From positions 496,001-560,000 of the forward strand of contig JAQGOL010000035.1 in assembly GCA_028293625.1 (NCBI GenBank): a stretch of 64,000 bases of DNA. Direction: 5' to 3'. A model generated the notes under the pieces. That model saw only the letters and a list, made by a program, of their open reading frames with translations, searched no databases and was not told where the DNA came from. Both the position numbers and the translations under genes were made by a program. The DNA comes from Chthoniobacteraceae bacterium. GTDB lineage: Bacteria; Verrucomicrobiota; Verrucomicrobiia; Chthoniobacterales; Chthoniobacteraceae. The stretch's first letter is position 1, and the number at the start of each line of letters is the position of its first letter. This document shows positions 53,408-62,956 of this stretch, in pieces.

Positions 53408-54244
53408 ATGAAAACCCTTCTCAGCGCCCTCACCGCTGTCACTCTCCTGACAGCGATTCCTGCCTCCTCCCTGTTTGCCGCCGAAAAAGCCGATCCAAAG
53501 GCCCAGGTGCAACTATTGATTCCCAAGTTCCAGGCCAAGTCGAAGGCGGGTAAAACCGCCGAAGCCGATTATGCTGACGAACTTAAGGAACTTGATGCTC
53601 TTATAGCGGCCCAAAAGGATGATAAGAGTGATGACTCCGCCGGCCTGGTAATGTTGAAGGCACAAATCTATGCCCAGCTTTTTGAAGATACCGAGAAAGC
53701 CACCCAGATCCTCAAACAGCTTAAAACCGATTACCCGGACACCGCTACAAGCAAGCAGGCCGATCGTTTCCTGGAGATGATGGAGAAACAAGCTGCCTCC
53801 TCCAAAATCCAAAACGCGCTTAAGCCCGGCACGCAGTTCCCCGATTTCTCTGAAAACGACATCAATGGGAAACCGCTCTCCATTGCCAACTACAAAGGCA
53901 AAGTGGTGCTTGTGGATTTCTGGGCGACCTGGTGCGGGCCGTGCGTGGCTGAACTTCCAAATGTCATTGCCGCTTACGACAAGTATCATGACAAAGGCTT
54001 TGAAATCATCGGCATCAGCCTCGATAGCGAGAAGGAAAAGCTGGACAGTTTTATTGCGAGCAAGAAAGTGACTTGGCCACAATTCTTTGATGGCCAGGGT
54101 TGGCAGAACAAGTTGGCTGCCCAATATGGCGTCAACAGCATCCCGGCCACTTACCTGCTCGATAAGGAAGGCAAGATTATCGCCAAAGGTCTTCGTGGGG
54201 AAGCTCTCGGCGCAGCGGTAGCCAAAGCTCTGGGCGAAAACTAA
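53408..54244 (+). CDS. TlpA-like thiol-disulfide oxidoreductase
   Basis: A 278-residue exported protein. A signal peptide (about 1-25) precedes a helical region of about 100 residues and a thioredoxin-fold domain with DFWATWCGPCVAELP; the active-site Cys are Cys176 and Cys179. VNSIPATYLLDKEGKI supplies the cis-proline. TlpA/ResA-like proteins reduce periplasmic thiols, for example in cytochrome c assembly, which suits a genome rich in CxxCH proteins. Confidence 0.92.
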   Translation: MKTLLSALTAVTLLTAIPASSLFAAEKADPKAQVQLLIPKFQAKSKAGKTAEADYADELKELDALIAAQKDDKSDDSAGLVMLKAQIYAQLFEDTEKATQILKQLKTDYPDTATSKQADRFLEMMEKQAASSKIQNALKPGTQFPDFSENDINGKPLSIANYKGKVVLVDFWATWCGPCVAELPNVIAAYDKYHDKGFEIIGISLDSEKEKLDSFIASKKVTWPQFFDGQGWQNKLAAQYGVNSIPATYLLDKEGKIIAKGLRGEALGAAVAKALGEN

Positions 54245-54265
54245 GAAGCGTCCACTCATTTCCAG

Positions 54266-54301
54266 GCGGAATGCGGTTCATCCCGCATTCCGCTTTTTTT
54301 T
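54266..54301 (+). terminator. rho-independent terminator after the TlpA-like gene
   Basis: GCGGAATGCGG and CCGCATTCCGC arms with a short loop, followed directly by eight T, 22 bases past the stop. Confidence 0.93.
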
Positions 54302-54356
54302 GTACCTGCAATTTACTCCTCGAAAGTTCCTTCCGGAGCCAGTGCACTTCCATAAC

Positions 54357-54445
54357 GTCCGGCTTCAGCGTACAGCCGGACAATTCGGTGTTTTTCCCTC
54401 CATATTTGTCCTCGTTGGACTTGGCTGCAGGCCAAACGCAGCCAA
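54357..54445 (+). promoter_or_regulatory. two perfect hairpins in the leader of the beta-lactamase-like gene
   Basis: Hairpin 1 pairs GTCCGGCT (54357-54364) with AGCCGGAC (54374-54381); hairpin 2 pairs TTGGCTGC (54421-54428) with GCAGCCAA (54438-54445). Both stems are 8 bp with 9-base loops. The second ends ten bases before the start codon and no free Shine-Dalgarno is visible, so it could mask the start or serve as a binding site. Confidence 0.5.
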
Positions 54446-54455
54446 AAGTCTATGA

Positions 54456-55259
54456 ATGAAACCGGCAATCGACTTGAACTACGAAACTCCGGTCGATGCG
54501 GCCCTTCAAGGATGGCTTGAAAATCTTGATTCCACCTTGCAGGCAGCCTTGCAGATGACCGCTGGCGATACTGCGGCCGGCATTCTCGATCTAAAGAGTG
54601 GACGTCTCGCCATGGTCCGTCCCGACCACCTCCAATACGCGGCGAGCGTTGCGAAGATAGGCATCCTTCTGGCGTGGTTTGATACGCATCCCAAAACAGC
54701 TTCCCAGGTCGATTTGCAAACTGAGCACGAGCTTGGGTTGATGATCAAAGCTTCCAGCAATGAGATGGCAGCGAAATTCTCGCGCGAGCTTGGTCTTATG
54801 AATATCCAGACGATCCTGAATCGCCACGGATTCTATAATAAGGAGCATGGGGGAGGACTTTGGGTCGGGCGGCATTACGGCCAAAGCGGCGAACGTTATG
54901 GCGATCCGATTGCGGATCATTCACACGCCGCAACCGTGCGCCAGCTATTGCGATTCTATCTGCTCCTTGAACAAGGAACCCTTCTTTCCTCAACAGCGTC
55001 CGCCGCGATGGCCCGCGTATTCGAGTCCCCCGAAATCGCGCACGACGACATTAAATTTGTAAAAGCCCTGAGGGGCCGTGCTGACCTGCGTATCCACCGC
55101 AAATGGGGGACGTGGGAGGATTGGCGGCACGATACAGCCGCCATCGCCGGGCCGGGCCGCCATTACATCCTGGTGGCACTTACCCATCATCCGCGCGGGG
55201 ACGAATATCTTGAGCAGTTGGCTGCTGCCGTGGACGACAAGTTAGCCTCCGATCTATAA
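54456..55259 (+). CDS. class A beta-lactamase-like serine hydrolase without signal peptide
   Basis: A 267-residue protein of the penicillin-binding/beta-lactamase fold. SVAK at 64-67 supplies the nucleophile Ser64 and Lys67; SSN at 100-102 is the SxN motif; and KWG at 216-218 stands where KTG is expected, a Thr to Trp change. The general-base Glu of class A enzymes was not identified. There is no signal peptide, so it would stay in the cytoplasm unless the start is wrong. That argues against a classical antibiotic-degrading lactamase; a peptidase or esterase is possible. Confidence 0.75.
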   Translation: MKPAIDLNYETPVDAALQGWLENLDSTLQAALQMTAGDTAAGILDLKSGRLAMVRPDHLQYAASVAKIGILLAWFDTHPKTASQVDLQTEHELGLMIKASSNEMAAKFSRELGLMNIQTILNRHGFYNKEHGGGLWVGRHYGQSGERYGDPIADHSHAATVRQLLRFYLLLEQGTLLSSTASAAMARVFESPEIAHDDIKFVKALRGRADLRIHRKWGTWEDWRHDTAAIAGPGRHYILVALTHHPRGDEYLEQLAAAVDDKLASDL

Positions 55260-55344
55260 ACAACGCATTGTAATTATCCGCAGCTCTCTTCCTTGAAAAT
55301 TAGCGTTCATTCGCGCTGATCTCCGGCTTGAATCCGGCGTTCCC

Positions 55345-58098
55345 ATGAAAACACCTCCCCAGACTGTTCTCACGGCCGTCCTTGCGCTTTTGGCCAGGAC
55401 TGCTTTTGCCGAAGAATCAACGGCTACGTTCGCCGGCAAGAATTTTACGTTTTCCTCTGCTTACACTCTTGAGCTGGCCGCCGGTCAGCCCCTTGTGGAG
55501 CGCCCCATTGAAGCGTGCTTCGACAACAGAGGCCGGCTCTACGTGACCGAATCCTCAGGTTCGAACGAACCCGCGCAGAAGCAGCTCGAAAAAAAGCCGC
55601 ATCGAGTGCTTCGCCTGGTCGACACCGATGGCGATGGTCGCTTCGATCAGCGCACGGTATTTGCCGAGGGATTGATGTTTCCCGAGGGCTGTCTTTGGCA
55701 TGAGGACGCGCTTTATGTGGCCGCACCACCGCAAATCTGGAAGTTCACCGATATGGACGGCGATGGGGTGGCGGAGAAACGCGAGGTATGGTTTGACGGC
55801 AAAACGCTTACCGGTTGCGCCAACGATTTACATGGCCCCTACGCCGGACCCGATGGATGGATCTATTGGTGTAAAGGCGCTTTTGCGGAACAGACTTACG
55901 ACCTGCCGGGAGAATTAGGCTGGAAAACTTCCGCATCCCATGTCTTTCGCGCGCGTCCCGACGGCTCGGGGCTCGAACCGGTTTTTACCGCCGGCATGGA
56001 TAATCCAGTTGGCCTCACATGGACACCGGAGGGCGAAATGATCGTGTGCGGCACCTTTCTGCAAAACCCGGCAGACGGCCGCCGCGATGGTCTTATCCAT
56101 GCCGTCTATGGAGGGGTTTGGGGAAAAACACACGACGTGCTTGCCGGCCATCCGCTCACCGGCGCTCTGATGCCGCCGATGACCCATCTTGGTCCCGGCG
56201 CGCCGTGCGGCCTTGCGAGTTATGGCCGTGATCTCCTTGTTACGCAATTTAATCTGCGCACCGTATCCCGGCACACGCTCATCGACGATGGAGCCACTTA
56301 TCATACCGAGGATTTCCCTTTTCTTACCTGCGATCATCCGGATTTTCATCCGACCGATGTCCTCCAGGCTCCGGACGGCAGCGTGCTTATTCTCGATACA
56401 GGCGGCTGGTATAAACTCTGTTGCCCGACCTCTCAGCTTGCCAAACCGAACGTGCTTGGCGGCATCTACCGGATGCGCAAAACGGGCGGCGAAATACCTG
56501 CTTCCTCTCCTTCGCCGCTATGGACCGCAGGCGATCCAAGCGACGCCGGGTTGCAAATCAAAAACCTTGAATCTTTAAATCCGCACGTCCGGCGTCGGGC
56601 CGCCGAAATACTCGGCCGGATCCATGCGCGCGCGGCCGTTCCTGCGCTTTTGAAGGCGCTTGCGGCTCCCAATGTCGACCGCTTTCTTTTTCACTCGTTA
56701 ACCTATGCCTTGCGGCAAATACAGGATCCGGCAGCTATCCGTCCGGCTCTTTTATCCACCAACCCGGCCGTGCAGGCTGCCGCGCTTTATGCGTTGGAGC
56801 AGATGCCTGAAGGCAACCTCACGACGGCTGAAGTAATCAACTTACTCGCCGCCGGCGACCCTCGGTTGGGGGAGGCCGCCGCGTTTGTCGTCGTCCGGCA
56901 TCGCGAATGGGCGGGGGAATTAAAGCCATGGTTTATTCAGCGGCTTCAAACCGTCGCGGGGGATGACCCGGTGATGGGAAACGTCATGCGCGGCTTCATC
57001 AACGAACCTCTCATTCGGCAATGGATTGGCGGGCAACTGAGCGAAATTACGACCAGTGGCAGCCGCGATTTCTTACTTCGGCTCATGGCCGGATCGCGTG
57101 CGAAAACGCTGCCCTCCGAATGGATCGAGCCGCTTATCGGGTTGCTGAATCGCGGTGATGCCGCCGAGTTGATCTTTGCCGTGCTCGCCGCCGCACCGCC
57201 ATCTGCCGGGTCGGGGTTCGATCCCGTTCTGCGCCGCATCGCCGCGGATGAAAGCCAGCCTGTCGGGCTGCGCCTTTCCGCGCTTGCCCGTAAATCAACT
57301 CCCCAACTGGACGATGCAGAGTTCACCTTGGTAATCGGACAGTTGCACGCCCCTGCGGCTGCGCCGCTTTTGGCCAAGGCCCGCCTGACAGGTCTGCAAC
57401 AACTCCAACTCGCGCCCCTTGTAGGAAGTTCGGGGATACTGGAACGCACTCAGCTTCTCAAAGCGTTTGTTTCCGGCAAGGATGTGGAAGTCGGCCGCGC
57501 GCTGCTTGATTCAATTTCCGCCGCCTCTGTTTTAGCGAGCCTGCCGCGGGAATCCCTGGCCGAAGCTTTTGCCTCTTTCCCTGAAAGCATTCGCAAACAG
57601 CTCGAGATTGCCCAACTTGCCATGACATCGCCAGATCAACGCGCCCGTGTTGATGCGCTGGAAAAAACGCTGGGAGCTGGCGATATCCAGCGCGGCGCGG
57701 TCCTCTTCCAGAGTAGCAAGGCGTCCTGTGCGAGTTGCCATCCGGTTGGTTACAAGGGCGGGCATCTCGGGCCCGACCTGAGCAGGATCGGCACGGTGCG
57801 CACCCGGCGCGATCTCATCGAAGCGATTGTCTATCCGAGCGCCAGCTTTGCGCGCAGCTACGAGACTGTGCAGCTTATCGCTCGGGATGGCAGCGAAACC
57901 TATGGCATCGTGACCAACCAAAATGCCGAGGCGCTTACGCTCGCCACAGCCCCGGCTACGCTTGCCGTTTCCATTTCACGCAGTGAAATCAAGACGCTTT
58001 TGCCGGCGGCATTCTCCCTCATGCCGCAAGGCTTCGACCAGATTCTTTCTTCCGGCGAGCTGGCCGACATCGTGGCGTACTTGCAGTCCATGCGCTAA
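55345..58098 (+). CDS. PVC-type CxxCH heme protein (membrane-bound dehydrogenase-like)
   Basis: A 917-residue exported protein. A signal peptide (about 1-22) precedes a beta-propeller like soluble glucose dehydrogenases (about 30-370; TDMDGDGVAEKREVWFDGKT), a HEAT-like helical repeat region (about 400-750), and a C-terminal cytochrome c-like domain with CASCH at 795-799 and HLGPDLSRIG. This architecture is common in Planctomycetes and Verrucomicrobia; a role in periplasmic oxidation of sugars has been proposed but not shown. It is a stand-alone gene, 85 bp after the beta-lactamase-like gene. Confidence 0.92.
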   Translation: MKTPPQTVLTAVLALLARTAFAEESTATFAGKNFTFSSAYTLELAAGQPLVERPIEACFDNRGRLYVTESSGSNEPAQKQLEKKPHRVLRLVDTDGDGRFDQRTVFAEGLMFPEGCLWHEDALYVAAPPQIWKFTDMDGDGVAEKREVWFDGKTLTGCANDLHGPYAGPDGWIYWCKGAFAEQTYDLPGELGWKTSASHVFRARPDGSGLEPVFTAGMDNPVGLTWTPEGEMIVCGTFLQNPADGRRDGLIHAVYGGVWGKTHDVLAGHPLTGALMPPMTHLGPGAPCGLASYGRDLLVTQFNLRTVSRHTLIDDGATYHTEDFPFLTCDHPDFHPTDVLQAPDGSVLILDTGGWYKLCCPTSQLAKPNVLGGIYRMRKTGGEIPASSPSPLWTAGDPSDAGLQIKNLESLNPHVRRRAAEILGRIHARAAVPALLKALAAPNVDRFLFHSLTYALRQIQDPAAIRPALLSTNPAVQAAALYALEQMPEGNLTTAEVINLLAAGDPRLGEAAAFVVVRHREWAGELKPWFIQRLQTVAGDDPVMGNVMRGFINEPLIRQWIGGQLSEITTSGSRDFLLRLMAGSRAKTLPSEWIEPLIGLLNRGDAAELIFAVLAAAPPSAGSGFDPVLRRIAADESQPVGLRLSALARKSTPQLDDAEFTLVIGQLHAPAAAPLLAKARLTGLQQLQLAPLVGSSGILERTQLLKAFVSGKDVEVGRALLDSISAASVLASLPRESLAEAFASFPESIRKQLEIAQLAMTSPDQRARVDALEKTLGAGDIQRGAVLFQSSKASCASCHPVGYKGGHLGPDLSRIGTVRTRRDLIEAIVYPSASFARSYETVQLIARDGSETYGIVTNQNAEALTLATAPATLAVSISRSEIKTLLPAAFSLMPQGFDQILSSGELADIVAYLQSMR

Positions 58099-58178
58099 AT
58101 TCAAGCCGGTGAAAAGAGAGGCTCTGATCTTGAAGACGAACAGGCTGCCCGCATCCTACGGCATGTCACGCATTGCGA

Positions 58179-59327
58179 TCAGATCCCGCGAAGCGCACTG
58201 ATCAGATAGAAGCTTCCGGCGGCGGCAATTGTCAGGGATGCAAAGCGCAGACTGGCAGGAAGCCATTGCCGCCGGGTGACACCGGTCGAAGCGCGGCGCA
58301 ACGCATAGATGAGCGCGAACAACGGCAGCGCAACGAGTTGATGCCCCGCTTCCACACCCGTGGCAAAGCCTGTGAGAGCCGCGGCAATACTGTAATGATC
58401 AAGTCCATGCATCGCCTCCAGCAGGCCGCCGGCAAAGCCGAGTCCGTGAAAAAGACCAAACCCAAAGGCGGCGGTCAATCGCGCTGCTCCCTGGCTGCGA
58501 TTCGGCCAGAAGCTATTTTGAAGGGCAACAAATACAATGCTGGCGGCAATCATCGGCTCAACGATTCCGGAGGGCAACCGGACAAAACCAAGAACGCAGA
58601 GAACCAGCGTTATCGTGTGGGCAACCGTGAAGACTGTGACGACAAGCAGTAGTTGCCTGAAACGCGTTACTGCAAGGACGAGCGCGCAGACAAAAAGCAA
58701 GTGATCCCATCCTTCAAGAATATGACTGAGGCCATGCCGAAAGTATTCCGCAAGAACATGAATCTTAACGCCGGCAGCCCCAGCTGGCAAAGCGCGGGTT
58801 AGTGGCACTTCAAGCATTTTGTCCCGCGTTAAAAGTCCACCTTCAAGCAACGCCACGCCGCCCTTGTGGACCGAGGTAAGAAAAGTAGCTTCCCAGGGAT
58901 TGCCGGGTGCGAAAAGAAACTCCGACAGGACGTCCTGTTTTAATGTAAGCGTTTTGGGTTCGGTTCCCGCTTTCGCCAATAAATAGCGGAGATGATAAGT
59001 AACCAATGCTTGCGGTGCCGCGGAAGCCGCGGGCTCAAAGCCGGCAACGCTTCCGCTTAAACGGGCGCCGTCAGCCGTCACAAAAAAGTGGGCAAGCAAA
59101 TACTCTCCATGATTCTGCGTGGGATCACCCGCGCGCTCGGCCCCAAAAGCCGTGGCGATCAGGATCTCCTCGTTGGAGACATGCGCAGCCAGCTCAATCG
59201 AGTCGGGAAAAAGGATGGCTTCAATGCGCCCTTGAGCCACTGGATGTCCCAGGCATTTGCCTGAAACAAGTAAGAAAAAACAGAACCACCCGATCCATGT
59301 TGGAAATCTGTGTGCGTGAGTGAACAT
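58179..59327 (-). CDS. HupE/UreJ-family membrane protein (second copy)
   Basis: A 382-residue paralogue of the protein encoded at 25046-26188. A signal peptide (about 1-28) and an extracytoplasmic domain of about 165 residues precede the membrane part with HGLSHILEGWDHLLFVCALV, VAHTITLVLCVLGF and FGFGLFHGLGFAGGL. The His positions match. Its gene directly follows a TPR gene with 1-bp overlap, a pairing that suggests the TPR protein works with it. The substrate is unknown; nickel or cobalt is only inferred from the family name. Confidence 0.87.
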   Translation of the reverse strand: MFTHAHRFPTWIGWFCFFLLVSGKCLGHPVAQGRIEAILFPDSIELAAHVSNEEILIATAFGAERAGDPTQNHGEYLLAHFFVTADGARLSGSVAGFEPAASAAPQALVTYHLRYLLAKAGTEPKTLTLKQDVLSEFLFAPGNPWEATFLTSVHKGGVALLEGGLLTRDKMLEVPLTRALPAGAAGVKIHVLAEYFRHGLSHILEGWDHLLFVCALVLAVTRFRQLLLVVTVFTVAHTITLVLCVLGFVRLPSGIVEPMIAASIVFVALQNSFWPNRSQGAARLTAAFGFGLFHGLGFAGGLLEAMHGLDHYSIAAALTGFATGVEAGHQLVALPLFALIYALRRASTGVTRRQWLPASLRFASLTIAAAGSFYLISALRGI

Positions 59328-60580
59328 CAGCGATGAAAATGAAAGGCCTGCCCATGCGGATTGACGGCCGCCGCGCGAGCCAGTAATGCGCGGCCCTCAG
59401 CAATTTGATGGCCGGCAATCCGGATCAAGCCCGCGTGATAGAGCAAATGCGGATCGGCCGCTTCCCACGCCAGGGCGTGGGTGGCTGATTCGTTTGCCCC
59501 CGCGACGTCACCCGCCTTGAACAAGGCCCACGCCAACGCATCGTGGGATGCCGCCGTCGACCGTTGCCCCAGATCCCGACGAGCCCAGCGCACTGCCTCC
59601 TCGGGCTTCTCCCGCGAATCGGAGTAAAACCCGGCGAGATGATGCAGCCAGCGTTCGTCGCCTTTTTCAATCGCGCCAAGGTAAGCGCGCTCGGCGCGGT
59701 CCATCCATTTTTGGGCAAGCGTATCGCGGCCGGCTGCGGCGGCAATGTCGCCTGCGGCTTGAAAAAGCTCGGGCCGTCCGATGCTCTCGGCAACGTTTTC
59801 AACCAACTCCAGCGCTTCATCCCAGCGTCCCTGGCTGGCGCGCAACTCGGCCAGATGATCCCGAGCCGACCAATAAGCCGGCTCCAGCTTGAGGGCCGCC
59901 TGATAGAAGCCTTCGGCGGCTGCCCATTCGCCTGATTTGAACTCAACGGCACCGCGTTGGACCATCAGCCATGTCAATGGTTCCGGCGATGTGAAAAGGC
60001 GCTCGGATGCCATGACAATGGCGTCGTCGAGAAGCTTGCGTGCTTGCTCGAATTGGCCTCGGAACAAGGCTAACCGCGACTGCCTGCCGAGGACTGAAAA
60101 GTTGCCCTCCAATAGTCGTCCGGCTTCATTCCACGCAGCCTCCGCGCGATCCAGTTCACCAAGCTCAAAGGTGGCATCCCCGAGTAACAAATAGGCACCC
60201 GGCTTGGGATGCTGCGCCTCGGTTAACCTGAGCCCCGTGGCCTTGGCCGCTTTGAACCGATGGAAAGCCAGATCGCAACTACCCTGAAGTAACGAGGCTT
60301 CAGGGTTCGAATCCTCAGGGAACGCACGCAAGGAGGCGGCGACAGCTTTTTCGGCCCGATCCAGCCAATGAAGTTCGCCTGATTCGCGCGCCCATTGCAG
60401 ACATAACGCCGCAAGCCGGTTCTGGGCGACAAAATCATCAGGATCCGCCGCCACACGTTGCTCCATGAACCGCAACGTTGCCTCGCGGCTTCTCCCGGTC
60501 GTTTCTTCTCCCGGGCAACAAGAGGCGCTCGCCAGGAAAATCGCGAGCGCACTCCATAGATTGGCTGTTAGACCACGCAA
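59327..60580 (-). CDS. TPR-repeat exported protein
   Basis: A 417-residue protein with an N-terminal hydrophobic signal (LWSALAIFLASASCC) and TPR-like repeats over most of its length (LLLGDATFELGELDRAEAAW, AEGFYQAALKLEPAYWSARD, ALAWALFKAGDVAGANESAT). Because no ATG lies at the right place the start is a TTG at 60580. The Cys pair after the hydrophobic run could be a lipoprotein site, though it is not a good match. It is followed by the HupE-like gene. Confidence 0.75.
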   Translation of the reverse strand: MRGLTANLWSALAIFLASASCCPGEETTGRSREATLRFMEQRVAADPDDFVAQNRLAALCLQWARESGELHWLDRAEKAVAASLRAFPEDSNPEASLLQGSCDLAFHRFKAAKATGLRLTEAQHPKPGAYLLLGDATFELGELDRAEAAWNEAGRLLEGNFSVLGRQSRLALFRGQFEQARKLLDDAIVMASERLFTSPEPLTWLMVQRGAVEFKSGEWAAAEGFYQAALKLEPAYWSARDHLAELRASQGRWDEALELVENVAESIGRPELFQAAGDIAAAAGRDTLAQKWMDRAERAYLGAIEKGDERWLHHLAGFYSDSREKPEEAVRWARRDLGQRSTAASHDALAWALFKAGDVAGANESATHALAWEAADPHLLYHAGLIRIAGHQIAEGRALLARAAAVNPHGQAFHFHR

Positions 60581-61012
60581 ATTTATTTAGTTGCGCCTTT
60601 TATAGTCGAGGATTCGCGGAATGCCGGTTACCGGAAGAAACACTTTCCGGTTGAGTAACATCAGATTCGCTGGCGAACTCCGGCCCAAAGCTGGCATGCT
60701 TCTCCGGATTGGCATCGCCATGATCAATGCTGCAAACGAAAGGATTTCCGGCGTGAGCGGGAAGAGGAAGTTTTTTCATGAATGACCTGCTTGTGCGGGA
60801 CTCAAACCTTCAATGGGCGGCAAATGCCATCTCCGGCTTGGGGGATGAAAACGCTTTATCCGCGATTCCTTAACCTCCGTCAAGGGATGACAAAGGATGG
60901 GTGGATTCGGCGGGTTCCCGATTTCGGGAAATTTTCCCCCCTTCTTCCTCCACTAATAGATCAGTCGGATTCGGACTTACCCGCGGCGCCATGTCCAGGA
61001 GCGATCGCTGGC
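60581..61012. other. divergent intergenic region, 432 bp
   Basis: Between the leftward TPR gene and the rightward glycosyltransferase. It holds an inverted repeat ACCGGAA (60630-60636) and TTCCGGT (60645-60651), and TATAAA on the minus strand near 60600, perhaps a -10 for the TPR gene. The glycosyltransferase frame stays open upstream to 60782 but shows no protein-like signal there. Confidence 0.5.
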
Positions 61013-62266
61013 ATGCCTGAATTTACCGGAGACGTCCGCGCGCGAACCTGCTTTCTATTCTGCTGTGGCATCGCCCTGCTGGCAAAGTTGTACTGCGCCG
61101 CCACTACCTTCGGTACAAATGACACCGGCCTTTTTGCTATCTATGCGGAGGCGCTTTACGACGCAGGACTGGAAACCACTTACGCGACGTCCCAGCATTT
61201 CAATCATACTCCGTTGCTTTCCAGCGCTTTGATGGTGTTGCATTTTACGGCCAAAATGTTCGGGCTCTCCTTCCCGTTGCTCCTGCGTCTCCCCGGGATA
61301 CTGGCCGACTTGGTCACCAGCCTGATGCTCTGGCGTTTGCTCGAGCGTCATCTGCCCAAACGCCTCAATCCGGCCTGGTGCTCACTTTTTGCTCTCAACC
61401 CGCTCTCATTGATGGTTTCGGGCTATCACGGGAACTTTGATTCGCTTTTGGCCATGTTTCTATTTTTAGCTGCCTACCATTGCATAACGGGCCGGGTGGA
61501 AATCTCGGCGTTGTTCTTTGCTCTCGCGATCAATGTGAAAATCGCCCCGATTATTCTCAGCCCGGTCTTCTTCTTTTTCTGGATGGCGCGCTGGCAGGGG
61601 GGACGCTTTTTTATTCTCACAACGTCCCTGGTATTGGCGACGTGGCTGATCCCTCTTCTGCAATATCCGCGTTTATTTTTCCATAACGTGCTTGGCTATG
61701 GGAGTTACTGGGGAGTTTGGGGGTTAACCTATTGGTTGCGCACGACTGGTTATCCACCTTTTCACCTGGTCTCTTTTTATGGCCTGGCTCCAATCCAGGA
61801 GCAGATCATGCTGGGACTGAAGCTATTTGTTGGTGCCGGCATTCTTCTGATAGCGCGTCGCCAGGCAAAGGCGCCCGCGACCGAAATTTTCACCACCCTA
61901 AGCATCGCCTGGGCGCTCTTTTTTACTTTCGCGCCAGGCGTGTTGCTTCACTACCTTGTCTGGCCGTCGTGTTTCATTCTACTTTGTTCCCCTCGCTGGT
62001 ATCTGGGAATTCTTACCTCCAGTTCTGTATTCGTTTTTATTTCCTATACAGTCGTCAATGGCCGGTTGCCTTGGAACGCAGGCATCTTCCGAGTGGAAGT
62101 GCTCGAAACCTGGCTGCCTTGGTCGATCCTGCCGTGGCTGACATTCGCAGCCTTTTTTATCGCCCTGCTCACCGCAAAAAAAACCGGGCATGAGATCCTT
62201 CCTGTTCACGTGCCGATGGACGCAGATTTAAAAAAGGGACTTGAGCTGCCTCTCAGCAACCATTAG
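61013..62266 (+). CDS. polytopic glycosyltransferase-like membrane protein (GT-C/GT39-like)
   Basis: About 417 residues with ten or more membrane helices. An early luminal loop GTNDTGLFAIYAEALYDAG and FNHTPLL carry acidic residues expected in GT-C enzymes, and later FALNPLSLMVSGYHGNFDSL and INVKIAPIILSP match mannosyltransferase-like proteins (ALG6/8-like layout). It should use a lipid-linked sugar to glycosylate an envelope polymer or protein. The start at ATG 61013 removes a non-conserved upstream stretch; an earlier start cannot be excluded. Confidence 0.75.
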   Translation: MPEFTGDVRARTCFLFCCGIALLAKLYCAATTFGTNDTGLFAIYAEALYDAGLETTYATSQHFNHTPLLSSALMVLHFTAKMFGLSFPLLLRLPGILADLVTSLMLWRLLERHLPKRLNPAWCSLFALNPLSLMVSGYHGNFDSLLAMFLFLAAYHCITGRVEISALFFALAINVKIAPIILSPVFFFFWMARWQGGRFFILTTSLVLATWLIPLLQYPRLFFHNVLGYGSYWGVWGLTYWLRTTGYPPFHLVSFYGLAPIQEQIMLGLKLFVGAGILLIARRQAKAPATEIFTTLSIAWALFFTFAPGVLLHYLVWPSCFILLCSPRWYLGILTSSSVFVFISYTVVNGRLPWNAGIFRVEVLETWLPWSILPWLTFAAFFIALLTAKKTGHEILPVHVPMDADLKKGLELPLSNH

Positions 62267-62371
62267 TCCCAGCGTTACGCTCGGATTGGCAGGGAGCGGT
62301 TTTTAATTGGCGCCATCGGCGAGTGCCCATTCCTCTTTTCATTTCCCGCAATATGGATAAGGACCTATTCG

Positions 62372-62956
62372 ATGGAAGATTCCACTGATCAGCAATTCGA
62401 GAAGGTCCTGGCACGTTGCCGCTCATTATTTGAGCGCAAGCTGAAAGACTATGGGCCCGCGTGGTTGATTTTTCGCCCCGCGTCAATCACAGACCAGATT
62501 CTCATCAAGGCCTTGCGCATTCGTTCATTGGAACAAAAAGAGGATCGCGCCCTCATCCCCGAAACGCGTGACGTGGAGTATGTTGGGATCATTAACTACT
62601 CGATTATTGGCCTGATGATAATGTGGTTCGACGAGCGCCTTCCAAGTGCTGCAACGATCTTCCAGCCGGAGCAGGTCCGTCGATTTTCTGACGATTCCAT
62701 CCTGGCGTGCTACGATGCCGTAACTGCAAAGGCAGGGGATCTGATGCGCCGAAAAAACCACGATTATGATGAAGCCTGGCGCGCAATGCGGCTTTCTTCC
62801 ATCACCGATCAAATGTTGGTTAAACTTGCCCGCCTTCGCCAGATTGAATCAAACGCCGGCGAACTCATCGCCTCCGAAGGGACTGACTCGCAATACTGTG
62901 ATATTCTGAACTATGCGGTCTTTGGGCTACTGCTCATGCCCGCAACAGCCGCATAA
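62372..62956 (+). CDS. DUF1599 protein, two repeats
   Basis: A 194-residue cytoplasmic protein made of two similar halves. The first has KLKDYGPAWLIFRPASITDQILIKALRI, the second RKNHDYDEAWRAMRLSSITDQMLVKLARL, both with the DYxxAW and SITDQ motifs of DUF1599. Function is unknown; it is reported in several phyla. It is a stand-alone gene. Confidence 0.9.
   Translation: MEDSTDQQFEKVLARCRSLFERKLKDYGPAWLIFRPASITDQILIKALRIRSLEQKEDRALIPETRDVEYVGIINYSIIGLMIMWFDERLPSAATIFQPEQVRRFSDDSILACYDAVTAKAGDLMRRKNHDYDEAWRAMRLSSITDQMLVKLARLRQIESNAGELIASEGTDSQYCDILNYAVFGLLLMPATAA

Noticed and set aside
60790-60815. A tRNA-like T-arm (GGTTTGAGTCCCGC on the minus strand).
   Set aside because: The stem does not pair on both sides and no cloverleaf can be drawn around it.
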